Shown in pieces: positions 44,770 to 56,075 of a DNA stretch of 64,000 nt (position 1 is its first letter; each line of letters opens with the position of its first letter). The position numbers were made by a program, and so were the translations under genes. The DNA comes from Gnetum montanum (Eukaryota; Streptophyta; Gnetopsida; Gnetales; Gnetaceae): the NCBI GenBank assembly GCA_015680685.1, contig MNCI01005623.1:867695-931694 (forward strand), written 5' to 3'. A model generated the notes under the pieces. It saw only the letters and a program-made list of their open reading frames with translations, was not told the DNA's origin and searched no databases.

Positions 44770-45510
44770 TTATGGAGTGGTTTTCATGTGGTCTAATGTG
44801 ACAGTTGGGTTTGACGTATCTGGCATTCCTGATTTTTTTCTTTTGTGACTCGTGCTTGGCTCATCAGTTGTCAGAGCCATAGGTACAGCATTTAAGGGAA
44901 TGGATTTCGGTGGCCCCAATTCAAGAGTTCGACGTTCTTTTTCCAACCGTTCCCTAGTAAGTCTATCAGTGAAGCGTTCTCGCAAAGGTCATGGGGGAAC
45001 CGTTGGAGCTTGAACATCGGGTTGTTTTGGGACTCGGATTACGAATGAAGCGGGTCAGGTTTGCAGTTGAACAGTTGGAGGTGGTTGTGTGTTAGGGTGT
45101 TTAGGCATCTTGACGATGAATGGGGTCATTTTGGTTTGCGGTTGAGGAGTAGGAGGTTGAAGATTAGGGTGTTTGGGTACCCTAATTACGAAGGGAGTTG
45201 GTCGATTTTGTGGTGGTACCTCTGTGGCTGCAACCGCGGGTGGCACCCAGACCACAAAGGGGATGGGCTGGGTAGGCGGTTGCACATTTGTGGTTGCATT
45301 AGCAAGGGGTATACAAATGAAAAATGGTTTTGTAGGTGTAGGCGGATTGTATGTGGGATACAAAGATTGTGGGGATGATGTTGATGATGTAGGAGGAACA
45401 TGAATCACGAAAGGTTTGCTAGGCATTCCTTGCTCATTTCCGATATGGATCATGTTAATAACATAAGGAGCTTCCTTAGTATTGAGGGGACCTTTGTATA
45501 CGTCCATAGA
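44770..45510 (-). pseudogene. E4 gag-protease linker with FVIRVP repeats
   Basis: Open from 45507 to 45055 and again 44985-44770. A Pro-rich segment repeats a hexapeptide about every 25 residues: PFVIHVP, PFFICIP, PFVVWVP, PFVIRVP, PFIVKMP and, after a stop, SFVIRVP. E5 keeps two such units (PFLIYVP, LFILRVP). A basic stretch follows (ERFTDRLTRERLEKERRTLE). Function unknown. Confidence 0.7.
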
Positions 45511-46690
45511 TTGATTCTACGGTTTAACAGGGTTGGCATCGTCAAATGTTATTTCACCCCTATCAATCATACCTTGTATGTCTTATTTGAGGGTGAAACA
45601 ATAATCAGTACCATGCCCATTCTATTGATGGTACTCGCAAAATCGATCTAGTCTAAAGCCATTTGGAATAGGAGGCTCATTTGGTGTTGCTAAGCTTGGG
45701 TTTTTGACCAATTTATATAATTGGTCGTGTCTCTAGGCTTCTACTGGGGACAACTACTTGTGTTTAATGGCTCCAACCTTCAAAAGTTGATCTAACAACT
45801 AGGAAGGCTTCATGGGGAGTGGTGTGTATTGAGCAGACTCTTTCTTCTCAAATGTACGTGCATGACCTGTGTTAGTAGCTTGTGTGGTAGATGATTTAGT
45901 TGTATGTGCAGGAGTAGTTCTGTCATAGTTAATGGGAGCAGTAGGTGGTCTGCCTTGTCATCCGGCATTGGTAGGTTTAGTCTCCGCTACTGCTACTACT
46001 ATTGCTTTAGCCTTTTCTTTATCTTTTTTAGTGTGTTGATTTCTAAAGGCTAAGTAAGCAGGGTCATGGCTATTTTGGGCTACCTCTTCTATGTTTTTAA
46101 TCTATACACAAGCTTGGCTTAGAGTGCGTGCATTTAGATAGTATAGTTTTGATTTGACAAAATCATTCACGACTCCCTTAAGAATTGTAAGAAGGTATGT
46201 TTCTGGGATTGGCTCATGAAGTTCGTTGAGTGCAGCACTCCATCTTTGGATAAAGTTTTATATAGGTTTAAGTGGTGCTTTTTTTACCTGTATCAGACTA
46301 TCCAAGGTTGCTTTAGGTTTTAGGTTGTATTTAAACCTAGTAACGAACTGGTGTAAGAGATCCTCCAAAGAGGATATGGAGTTACGAGACAAGGCTCGGT
46401 ACTAGTCTAATGCTCTACTAGTGAGGGACATGGCAAACACATGTAAGATTACATGGGGCCAAGCCTGAAGCAACAGGAATTCTAGTCTAAATGTGACTAG
46501 ATGGGCATTGGGGTCTCCTTCCCCATTGTATTTAGTTAGTTGAGGCAAAGAAACTCCTTTGGGTAAGGTTAGTGGTGGGACCAAAGAGCTAATAGGATCA
46601 TCTTGGTAAAATTCTAATACTTTAAGCTCTTCATTATTAGTGGTTTTGAGGCATTTTACCTCATCAGTGAGCTCTTGCATCATCTTTTTG
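45511..46690 (-). pseudogene. gag: E4 gag, central and C-terminal part
   Basis: Capsid-like core (46683 to ~46130): GVSLPQLTKYNGEGDPNAHL, FAMSLTSRALD, then a broken FVTRFKYNLKP and FVKSKLYYLNA segment. Near 45640 a RFCEYHQ...GHGTDYC segment stands where plant Tat gags have a CxxH...HxxxxC zinc-knuckle-like motif. Gag would package element RNA. Stops are scattered; each half is recognisable in E5. Confidence 0.85.
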
Positions 46691-47785
46691 GCTTCGGCCC
46701 ATTCTTGGACACTCGGTGGAGTAGTAGGTTGGCTAGTTTGAGTGCCATATAAGTTAGACTGCTATATAGTGGGTGGGAAAGAAGAAGGTTGAGTGGTCGG
46801 AGGTTGCACTTGTGGAATATTTACAGTGGATGTGTTGTTGTTGAGCGACAGGGGTGGTCCATTGGCCAATTGTGGGTTGTGGAACAGATTGTTGTGACTA
46901 GACAACTGGGATGAGCCATTGTCCAACTGTGGGTTGTGAAGGGAGGCTTTGTACCTGGTGTTATACTGGAGGAGCTAAGGGTGTGGTATGAACCTGCACT
47001 CATGGGATGAAGTGTGTAGATGTGGAAGTGAGTATCACAAATGGAATCCCAATTACTTGGGGGGGGGGGGGGGGAGTCGCTCCCATATTAGCTTGAGAGG
47101 GAAATTTTTGGGATTGTCCTTGTGAGAGGGGGGTAAAGTAGTAATCGAAGGGATAGCGAGAATGGGCATAGTGAATTGGGTGTTGGTCGCAGGGAAAGTA
47201 GGCATAAGGCTAAGTGCTTCCTGTTGAGAGACAGGTGCCTGAGTATTTGTAACTGCATGAAGAGACATAGTTTCTCTCATGAAAGGGTGGAATAATGGGT
47301 TTGCATAAGTATGAGGACTGAGAGTGTGGTACGAATCCCCATGTTCGGATTGAGCTACGGAGTCATCCTTCTCGTCTCCATTTGAGGCTTTCTGGTGGGT
47401 TGACGCAAGGTTTGACTCCTTGCCATGAGGAGCCGGGATATAAGTTCATGATGAGATTCAAATAGGGGAATCACATCATATGCTAAGGGGATAAAGTTAT
47501 GGCCCCCCTTATAGATGAACTCAAAATGTTGTTTTGCTTCCATTTCGGGGTGATCAGTGGGTAGGTTGGCTTGGATCTTTACACAGATGAAGTTGTATTG
47601 TTTCAGGGTGAGAATTGTATAGGCAGTGTCTTTTCCTTGTAACCTAAGTGACTGATGGGTTGGCCCTTGAAGGTTCATCTCTCTGACGACGACTATGGAT
47701 TCGGTTGCGGTCATAGGATTTGAGATTTCAGCATTGAGGTTAGAAATGGGAAATGTTTCTTTGATCTAGGATGCTTCCATGTGTG
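46691..47785 (-). pseudogene. gag: E4 gag N-terminal and Pro/Thr-rich part
   Basis: Presumed start codon at ~47780 (MEAS, then a stop). The block 47714-47355 is open and aligns to the E5 gag N-terminus (YNFICVKIQANLPTDHPEME against YNFLCVKM*ANMPLDVHELK). Downstream the sequence is rich in Pro, Thr, His and Gln. It contains a run of 16 G on the plus strand (47059-47074), which makes the local frame uncertain. Confidence 0.75.
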
Positions 47786-47824
47786 TAACTGGTTTGACTA
47801 GTTGAATTTATGTAAATAGTGTAT

Positions 47825-48600
47825 GTAAGCCTAGCTTGAGCGAACTGGGTTCAGCGTAAGCAAGCTCAGCGTGCATAACTAGTTTCAGCATAAGCAAGCT
47901 CAGTGTGCATAACTGGGTTCAGCGTGAGCAAGCTCAGCATGCGTAACTGGGTTCAACGTGAGCAAGCTCAGCATGCGTAACTAGGTTCAACATAAGCAAG
48001 CTCAACGTGCATAACTGGGTTTAGCATAAGCAAGCTTAGCATGCATAACTATTTTTAGCGTAAGCAAGCTCAGCATGCGTAATTAGGTTCAACGTGAGCA
48101 AGCTCAGCATGTGTAACTGGGTTCAACGTGAGCAAGCTCAGCATGCATAACTGGGTTCAGCGTAAGCAAGCTCAGCATGCGTAACTGGTTTTAGCGTAAG
48201 CAAGGTCAACGTGCATAACTGGGTTCAGCATGAGCAAGCTCAGCATGAGTAATTGGGTTCAACATGAGCAAGCTCAATGTGCGTAACTGCGTTCAGCGTA
48301 ACCAAGCTCAATGTGCATAACTGGGTTTAGTGTAAGCAAGCTCAACTTGCGTAACTAGTTTCAACATAAGCAAGCTCAGCGTGCGTAACTGGTTTCAGCG
48401 TAAGCAAGCTCAGCGTGCTTAACTGGGTTTAGTGTGAGCAAGCTCAGCATGCATAACTGGGTTCAGCGTAAGCAAGCTCAACATGCGTAACTAGTTTCAG
48501 CGTAAGCAAGCTCAGCGTGCATAACTAGTTTTAGCGTAAGCAAGCTAAGCATGCGTAACTGGTTTTAGCATGAGCAAGCTCAACGTGCGTAAATCTGCAA
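47825..48600 (-). repeat. E4 leader: 34-bp tandem array
   Basis: Roughly 22 units of 34 bases. On the plus strand the unit reads TTCAGCGTAAGCAAGCTCAG followed by CGTGCATAACTGGG. Units differ mainly by C/T and G/A changes at CpG sites. Lies between PBS and gag. Without an ORF. Confidence 0.95.
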
Positions 48601-48714
48601 CGTGAACAAGCCTAGCACGAACAGGACCAGCGTTAATGAGGGTTTTTATTTCAGCGCTGAATTAGTGCAATGTTTTGAACCATGGGGCGACTAAGGTTTT
48701 GTCAAACTGTAAGG

Positions 48715-48734
48715 AGCCCTCCTTTTAGTGCTAA
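48715..48734 (-). other. E4 primer binding site (decayed)
   Basis: Sense TTAGCACTAAAAGGAGGGCT, four bases from the 5' LTR end. It equals the L0 site (TTGGCGCTAAAAGGAGGGTC) apart from a few transitions. Confidence 0.72.
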
Positions 48735-48738
48735 TTTT

Positions 48739-50446
48739 TGTACTATCTAAAATTTTTGGTGTAAGGCTGAAGGAAAAATGAATGCCAAAGGACCTCTGAA
48801 GAGATACAAACGACCCTACCTTCCAGTGAGGGCAAGTTGGAAAAATGAAGGTAAAGTGCCTTGGATGGTCTACACGCAGATCAGCCAAGGACTTCCCTGA
48901 GTGTACACTATTTCCTACGCTAGGGTTATCATCATGAAACATGAAACAGAGAAAATAATGTAACACAAAGCAACGTAATGAAATGTAAAGAAACACAAAG
49001 TAATGTAATGGAACATAACGAAACATAAATAAACGTAATGGAACATAAACGTAAGAAAAACTGTATGTAGGAACATGCAATGGAATGGAACAATGTCGAA
49101 AGTAAATCAGAATAGGACAATGAATGGAAAATAATGAACAATGTTGTATTAATCAACAAGAGGTGTGCACGAGTCAAAACGTAGTTGCGTTGCAAGTCAA
49201 ACGTTAAGCTCTGATGTGAGGTGTTTACAGGCACTGGGAATCACGTGCGTTCGGGCTCAGGATTACTTGTTTTCTTGCTTCGAATTTTGCCAACCCTGTT
49301 TATGTCCATGAAGAGGGTATTTATGCATTTTTCTAGGCCTGGGAGTAGGAATGAATGAGATTGATGGCTGCGAGATGAGAGAAAAACAGATCACGTGACA
49401 GGTGTACGTGGGCAAACTACGTTCTAGACCAAGTGCATTGTATCTTACAACGCAAGCTAGCTTACACCCATGGAAGCAGCATAAGGGCTTGAAAACCTCA
49501 CAAATGGTGGATCTTACAATGAAAATTTACAATGAACTTGCAATTAAAATTTGACTCCGGCTCGCTTGGAACTTCATCGTCTCTTGGATCGACTGGTGCA
49601 GGACGTTGATTTGAAATGTTTTTTCTGTTTCACTAAGGCTGTCAACGTGAGTTCATCTTGCCCTGGCATGTCTTCAGCATGTGTCTAAAATTTTTTATGC
49701 CACTTTTGACAGCTCACGCTGGGCTCAGGCTATCAGCATAACCTCAGCATGATCTAGGGGTGAGCCAGGCATGAGCTGGGCGTGAGCTAGTTAGAATGGT
49801 TCATTTCACACTAAATCCTAATTTTTGAGGCCTGTGCTTCAAGTGTAACTATTGCCTACCCTTTGGGGCCACCTGTAGGTTGATTTTGAGCCTATTTATA
49901 CTTGATTTGAGCCATCTTGGTAACTCACGCTATCATCGTGACTCTAGTGTGATCCTAGCATGACCTGGGCGTGAGCTAGGCATGACCCAGGCGTAACCAA
50001 GCCAAAATGTCATGTTTTACACCTGAACTTTGATTTTTTTGGAGCCTGTTAACAAGTAGAACTATTGCTTGTCCTTAGAAGTCAAGTTGATGATGAAATT
50101 GTACTTGGGACTACTTGTTTAGACCAGTTTCCATTTGACCTGGGCATGACTTGAGCGTAAGCAGTGGAAACAGTGTATTTTCAAGCCCAAAATCAGGATT
50201 CTGAGGGCTAGGAACCTAGGGTAACCATTAGTGAACCTTTAGGATGACTTGTACCTTTAGAATTAGGCTATATTAAAACTATTTTGAGGCTATTTTGAGT
50301 TACTCTCACTGGGGGTAAGCTAGCTTTATAACATGAGCAAGCTTGCTGGAGTTACGTGCCGTAGTCAAGAGTTTTCTTCTCAAGACTCGAGAGGCTTTGA
50401 ATTGTTCTCGTTTCAAAGTGTTGAGCTGAAATTCTATGGTGTTTCA
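48739..50446 (-). mobile_element. E4 5' LTR
   Basis: Sense start TGAAACACCATAGAATTTCAGC (50446), sense end TTTTAGATAGTACA (48739). Collinear with the 3' LTR, including the GCGTGAGC words (49680-50170) and the AAACGTAA microrepeat (48950-49060). A TATTTATG in GAGGGTATTTATGC (~49315) may be the inverse of a decayed TATA box. Confidence 0.88.
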
Positions 50447-50529
50447 CAACCTATAATACTAAACGTGCAAAAATGAAAAACAAAATGCTAATGCTATGAA
50501 AAATGTATTGTAACTCAATGAGTACCAAG
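50447..50529 (-). other. E3 remnant between E4 and E5
   Basis: These 83 bases lie between two complete insertion ends. By the nesting order they should continue E3 from 30701. Too short to identify otherwise. Confidence 0.5.
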
Positions 50530-52161
50530 TGTAGTGACCAAAAACGTCGATGACTGGAAAACACCGAGAGGTCATCAGTCGTTGACAGTCTTAACCCAAA
50601 ATCTGTGGGAGGGCTATGCTAGATAAACCTAAATGGGGTGCCTTGAATGGTCTGGTCAATCATACATGGACTTAGTCAGTGTCAATATAACCTTTCATAA
50701 ATAGATAGTTTGAAAACAAAACTTCTAGCATAAAATGGTAACTTTAAATGCAAAAGAGACAAAAAATAATGTAAAAATGCAATGGTAATCAAGAAAACAA
50801 AGTAAATTGTAGTTAGAAAAATGCACCACTTCAAGAATTCGACTTCACTCTATCAAGATGGATACAATTGGTTGCATGGCACTAAGCGGCACAGAGATCC
50901 CAAGAGTAACCAAGACGTTTAGAGTAAGACAACTGTGTACTTGAACGCAGACTCTGGGGTTAACAATGTAGAATGCTCTGGGGATAGTAGGAAGGAGCAG
51001 AACAAGATGCCAAATGGGAGTGTCAACTATTTACAGTGTCAAACAAGATGTTTACAATGCTCAAGAATACAATGATAACTTTTTGCTCGCTTGCTAGCCA
51101 AGGGACTAGCCAACCAACCCTGAGACTAAAAGATGCCCCAAGGATCTCGAGATCGTAAAAAGATATTTTGAGCATCACTCATTGGGGTATTTATAGGGCC
51201 AAGGGCATGCAAAAGGTGCAATTTGAATGCCACGTGTCTTGGGCCTATGTTGACTTGTCTATGTTGTATGGGCATGCATGACCATTGGATGAGCCTACCA
51301 TGCTATAATTGCAAGCCTATCATGCTATAATTGGATTGTTAGATCTTGGAGATGTGTGCCAATGATGTAATTAGGTGAAGTGCATTGATGTGGTGCAACT
51401 ATCTGCTACACCGTGCCGTTCTTTGTAGTGTAGCGTATGGGCATTGCGTAGCAACTTGTTATGCCACACTATGCTATGATGTGTAGCATAGCATAACCAC
51501 TCGTTTGAAGCAAAAAATTGCATCACGTCCTGTTGCATGTGCTAGAAACCTTTGAAGCACGCTGACTTACCCTTTACACTGTGAATCTTGCAAACTTGCT
51601 AATCCTACCCTTTGATATGCCTCTCGCTATTCCCATAGAGTTACTATGCTATGCTACGCTACGTAGCATAGCATAGCGTAGCAACCGAGATGGCCTACTT
51701 TTTTTTTGCCAAGTTTTCCACTTTCTAGTGAAGGAGCCATTGCATAAGACTTGTAGTTGAGTGAAGCAACTATTTTTGAAGGCCAGAGGTGCTAACTTAG
51801 TGCGATTGAAAATCACCAAGTAAGCTGAGCCTTCCTATCTTGCTCTCATTGCGCTGTGCTACGCTATGTAGCATGGCATAGTGTAGCATCTTGTCTTGCA
51901 ACAATTTGCAGTCAACTGTTTGAGCAACTGTCCCTTGACTTAGAAAACTTGCCAAACTTTTTTATGCATTTTGTGCACCGCCAAAAACTCTCCACATTGC
52001 TTCTATGTAGGCTGTCAACTAGACGAATCACCCAACTAGAAAATTTACAAAACTAAACAGCCTAAACTCAAGACATTCACTTCTTGCTGAAGTGACAGGA
52101 CACTGCCTGAATTGCGTCAGCCCAGTGAAGCAAAGATGCCCTAAAAATTCAAGGTGTTTCA
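50530..52161 (-). mobile_element. E5 3' LTR
   Basis: 1632 bases, sense start TGAAACACCTTGAATTTTTAGG, sense end TTTTTGGTCACTACA. Reverse TATAAATA at 51188-51195. A strong palindrome (GCTATGCTACGCTACGTAGC then ATAGCATAGCG) lies at ~51645-51690, with others near 51420-51500 and 51850-51890. Confidence 0.9.
51188..51195 (-). promoter_or_regulatory. TATA box of the E5 3' LTR
   Basis: TATAAATA on the minus strand in the context CCCTATAAATACCCCAATGAG, identical to E1 (13266) and present in the 5' LTR at 63220-63227. Confidence 0.75.
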
Positions 52162-52227
52162 TTGGCCCCTCTTTGTCGACATCTGGAGGCTAGACCCGAG
52201 AGACGTTGACAAAGAATACGAAACACC
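52153..52227 (-). promoter_or_regulatory. E5 PPT hairpin
   Basis: Inner arms CTTTGTCGACATC and GACGTTGACAAAG, outer arms GGTGTTTC and GAAACACC. Sense PPT GACAAAGAGGGG directly before the LTR. Arms pair with only a few mismatches. Confidence 0.78.
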
Positions 52228-52375
52228 ATAGAAGACAAAACACTAACATTGTTGTGTGGTGATTGTCAAGATGTCGCTTAGCTGTGCTGGAGAATGTTGC
52301 ATTCGTTTTTATGGGGGGAAGGGCTAAGCAGAAAGGAAGGAGGTTCAGAAAAATGGTAAAGATGAGGTTTAGCAA
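52190..52375 (-). pseudogene. E5 sense ORF with hydrophobic segment
   Basis: Homologue of 10547-10880 in E1: KTNATFSSTAKRHLDN then MLVFCLLWCFVFFVNVS. Overlaps the hairpin. Too short and too near the PPT to call an envelope gene. Confidence 0.4.
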
Positions 52376-52507
52376 AGTCCCTCATCGGAGTGCTCATGAG
52401 GGAGTTATTCGTGTTTTCATCTTTACTTTCGCTAACCTTTGACCTCGTATTGAAATGCTTTCAGAGGGTGATTGTGAAATGGCTTACATGCCATTTGCTT
52501 TAGGCAC

Positions 52508-53099
52508 ATGAGCCTTTTCTCTCTTACACTTTTACCTTTTGTCGCTTTGTCGTTTACATTTGTGAACAACCTTGCCATAAAACAAGTGTTTCTTTCCCCA
52601 GATGAGTTGTGTTACATTCGTGCGAGGACTTTTGACCTACCTACAGATGCTTCCCATGCAGCGAGCTGTGTTACGCATGTCATGGACTTTGCAGTTGAGC
52701 AAAAAGGAGGGCTTAATAGGCATTGGAAAAAGCTTGTAAAAGAGTGGAGTGAGTAGGAATTACGAATGCGAGAAGTAGGGTAAAGCAAAGAAGCTTAGAA
52801 GGTGGGACAAGATATGCACTCTGAAGTAGCCAAGCTAATCAAGATAATTGTTTTGCAATGTTGTAGCATTTTCTGCTGTAGCAAGATGCACCTTTGACCA
52901 ACGCCTCATCGGAACACACCCTGCAAACATAGAGAGCGAACCAAAAGAAACAGCCATGATGCAAATCAAGGGTGAAAGTCTTGCTTGTTGCAGACATTGT
53001 TGAAGCTCTTGGACATCGTTGCTGTGTATGATGTTCAAAGTAGAAAGGCCAGTAGTGGCCTTAGCAACATCAATGTGGAGGAGCTACTATTGAAGGAGT
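52508..53099 (+). pseudogene. E5 antisense ORF (aORF)
   Basis: Antisense to E5. The first 82 codons (52508-52756) are open: hydrophobic start (SLTLLPFVALSFTFV), then NNLAIKQVFLSPDELCYI, TFDLPTDASHAASCVTHVMD and GLNRHWKKLVKEWSE. The same frame goes on past a TAG (52754-52756) that E1 shares, with KVGQDMHSEVAKLIKIIVLQ and further homology to ~53099, interrupted by four more stops. No known domain is recognised. Confidence 0.6.
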
Positions 53100-53529
53100 A
53101 GGGAGTTACTGTGAGTGGGATGCTTTGGAATCCCTACCAAAGGCATGCATTCTCAGTTCAACTATGGGATCAGCTACCACATAGCTAAATGTCATTTGAG
53201 CCCAAATGCTAGTAGGGAGCTAGAGGATAATAATATTGTGGCTAGGCCATAATACTTCTAGAACTCCAGTAGTAGGCACTGACTGATGAACTACCATTAG
53301 GGCGATGGGTCGTGGCAATGGTAGGTCCGGGGGATCAATGAGTTGTCACACAACATCTCCGAGGGATCAGCAAGGTGCCAAGGATGGCAGCATTGCATAT
53401 GTTCCACATCATGTTCCCAGTGTATCATGAACTACATTCTGAAACTGCGACATCCCACCCTGTGTCATCATTGTGTAGGCTTGCTTGATGTGTGCTTAGT
53501 GTAGATGCATGCTGGGGACATGTCGCAAA
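53100..53529 (-). other. E5 stretch between aORF and array 2, no gene seen
   Basis: Counterpart of 9546-10055 in E1. No motif on either strand. Confidence 0.5.
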
Positions 53530-53940
53530 CCCAATTTAAGGTCCTGGTAGACCATGTGATGGTTTAAGGTCTCAGCAAACTGCTGTGCTGGTTTAAGATC
53601 CCAGCAGATCATGCGTGCCAGTTTAACATCATAGCGGACATGCTATGCCAGTTTATAGTCATAGAGAACATTTGTTGCCAATTTAACATCGTAACGAACA
53701 ATGGAGCAACCATGCCAATTTAACGTCGTAGCAGATGTTTGCTCACCTTTTCCAGTTTTACGTCGTAGCGGACGATCGTTGTCAGTTTTACGTCGTAGCA
53801 GACGATCTGTGCTAGTTTTACATCATAGCAGACAATCTATGCTAGTTTTACGTTGTAGCAGATGATCTGTGATAGTTTTATGTCGTAGCAGATGATCTAT
53901 GCCAATTTTACATTGTAGTGGATGATCACCTATCTGCTCC
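53530..53940 (-). repeat. E5 array 2
   Basis: About twelve units, the last ones a regular ~30 bases: plus strand CTAGTTTTACGTCGTAGCAG then ACGATCTGTG. Loses CpG stepwise between units. Confidence 0.9.
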
Positions 53941-53944
53941 ATGC

Positions 53945-55180
53945 ACTTAGATGTAGTATGGCTTGAGGTATGAGTGGTTCACCGGGTTGGCAAACTCGTT
54001 GTCGTCCATGTCCACCAGCTTGAAGGCTCCATTCCCAAAGGCCTTAGTGACCATGTAAGGGCCTTTCCAGTTGGCTGAGAATTTGCTCACATGTGCATGG
54101 GCAACCTTGAGGATGAGGTCTCCCTTCTATATTGGTCGTTGATGCGAGTCTACACGGTGCTTTTGCTGTTGTTTGCTCTGGTAGCGCTCTATGTGATTTC
54201 GGGTTTACGCCCTCCTCTATAGAGTCAAGTTTGATAATCCTTGACTTGTTGTTCTGGGCTTCGCTCACAACATCAGATAGGATCATCCGAAGTGATGGTA
54301 CCTGCAACTCAAGAGGCAACATAGCTTCAGATCTATAAACAAGACTATAAGGAGTTTTACTGATCGCGATCATGCATGTCATCCTGTAGGCCCATAGAAC
54401 ATAGATGATTTCTTCATGCTACCACCTCTTGTTGTTACTAAGCATCCTCTTCAGCAAGTTGATGATGGACTTATTTGTAGCCTCTACTTGCCCATTCACC
54501 TACGAGTAGTATGGGGAGGAGAAAGATTGACTAATGCCCAGAATGCTACAGAAGGTTTAGGTTTTCGTACTACTAAATTATGTTCCATTGTTAGTTAAAA
54601 TAGTCATTAGAAGCCCAAACCTTGTCACGATGTTATCCAAGATGAAGTGGCAAACCAACTAAGATGTCTTCTTCCTCAAGGGGATAGCTTCCACCCACTT
54701 AGTAAAGTACTCAGTGATAGTGATGATGAAGCTATGCTCTACGGAGGACTTGGGCATGATAGGTCCTATGAGGTCTAGTCCCCATCACTGGAAAGGCCAC
54801 ATGATCTATGTTGGGTGTAGCTCTGTAGGTGAAACGTGTATGAGATTTGCATATCTCTGGCACGTGTCACACATCTTGACCTTTGAGAGGCAATCATGCT
54901 CCATATGGGGCCAGTAGTACCCTAGGCTTCTGATTTTTGCAACCATAGCTCTCGGTGCTATGTGTCCACCACACAGTCCCTCATGTACTTCATTAATCAC
55001 CTTCCACACCTCCTCCTCACCCACGCATGCCAGTGATATCCCATCATAGGAACGCTTGCACAGGGCATCATTTCCCATGAGCGTATATTGCTGGGCATAC
55101 TTACAGATTGCATCTCTCCGGGCAGATGTCAATCCACTTGGGGGTTCACCATGTTGCAAGTAGGCTTTAATGTTAGTGTA
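53945..55180 (-). pseudogene. E5 integrase domain
   Basis: Open block 55159-54806 has the full zinc motif: VHEGLCGGHIAP ... MCDTCQ (HHCC intact). Core WGLDLIGP near 54775; the TDNGP site reads TNNGT near 54590, so the second catalytic Asp is Asn as in E1; QVEATNKSIINLLKRML keeps Glu. The C-terminal block ends in NHSYLKPY near 53960. Confidence 0.9.
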
Positions 55181-55630
55181 CCACTCTTAGGTATCTGCAG
55201 CACTAATAGAGGCCACATGTCCTACCTGATTGATGGGCTCAATACATTTGATAATGGAAGTTGATAGACTTGCAAATGAGTATGGTGGAATATTTAGTGC
55301 AAGGGTGGCTAAGGCATCTGCTACAGTGTTCTCGTTGCATGGTACATGTTTCACATCTGTAGTTACAAATTTTTTGAGCAGGCTTTTTTCTAGGTTGAAA
55401 TAAGGTTGCAAATGCATAGCTTTGTAGGCGTAGACCTTAATGATTTGATTCACAACTAGTTATGAGTCATCGTGAATCACTAGGACTTGTATGCATAGTG
55501 TTTGAGTAGCTGAGAGGCCTTTGAGTAACCCCTCATACTATCCCATGTTGTTGGTGCAAGGGAACACGAAATGATAAGCAAACGGGTGCATTTCCCTAGA
55601 GGGGAATGTAATGAAGGCAGCTGCACTTCC
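55181..55630 (-). pseudogene. E5 second (archaeal-type) RNase H
   Basis: VNQIIKVYAYKAMHLQPYFN and VKHVPCNENTVADALATLAL (55453-55187), preceded by EGSAAAFITFP after the shared TGA near 55633. Confidence 0.83.
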
Positions 55631-56075
55631 TTCTCATACGGTTGAGGTGTCATCAAAGTGTAATGTAGCTTCTAGGCATGATGGGATGATGTTGATAGTG
55701 CCAACATGCTCATCTGAGAATTTGGGATCTATGGTTGCGTGGTCGTCGATCGGAGAGGCTGTAAGTTGGGTCGCTATGTCTTGACCCTTCGTCAACGATT
55801 GGCTCACATAGTGTAAGTTGAACTCCACAGTTATTGATTTCCATCAGGCTATCCTACTACTTTCATACAGGTTGTTAGTGATAGTCCGGAGTATGTTGCT
55901 TTTGCAAATGATGTTAATGTACTACGGAACAAGTAATGCCTCCACTTTTTTAACACAAACACTAAGGCAAGGCAATTTCTCTCCACCTCATTGTATTTTG
56001 CCTCATGCGCTATTAATGCATGACTTAGGTAATACACTGGTATCTCAGATTCATCATCTCATTTCTGACATAACA
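55631..56075 (-). pseudogene. E5 RNase H domain
   Basis: VYYLSHALIAHEAKYNEVER, LALVFVLKKWRHYLF, a frameshift near 55920, then FNLHYVSQSLTKGQDIA. Starts after the shared TGA (CQK*DDESEIP) near 56061. Confidence 0.87.

Larger units (their letters stand above)
30702..50446 (-). mobile_element. E4: 19.7-kb Tat-type LTR retrotransposon with an antisense passenger gene
   Basis: The two LTRs (30702-32454 and 48739-50446) are alike over their whole length and in the same orientation. A PPT hairpin adjoins the 3' LTR and a decayed PBS adjoins the 5' LTR. Flanks are CAACA (30697-30701) and CAACC (50447-50451), a target duplication with one change. In sense the inside reads leader array, gag, FVIRVP-repeat linker, protease, array 1, antisense gene PG-B, array 1 remainder, RT, RNase H, aRNase H, integrase, array 2, antisense ORF. 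LTR divergence (roughly one base in ten by eye, mostly transitions) indicates an old insertion. It sits inside E3. Confidence 0.88.

Noticed and set aside
45061-45403. Plus-strand ORFs of 76-105 codons opposite the gag-protease linker
   Set aside because: Shadows of the Pro-rich sense frame, which is supported by homology with E5.
47825-48600. 34-bp array as a CRISPR array
   Set aside because: Units are contiguous without unique spacers, in a plant retrotransposon leader.
51640-51690. Palindrome as a microRNA precursor
   Set aside because: It belongs to a family of short palindromic words in U3; arms are low-complexity and no single precursor stands out.
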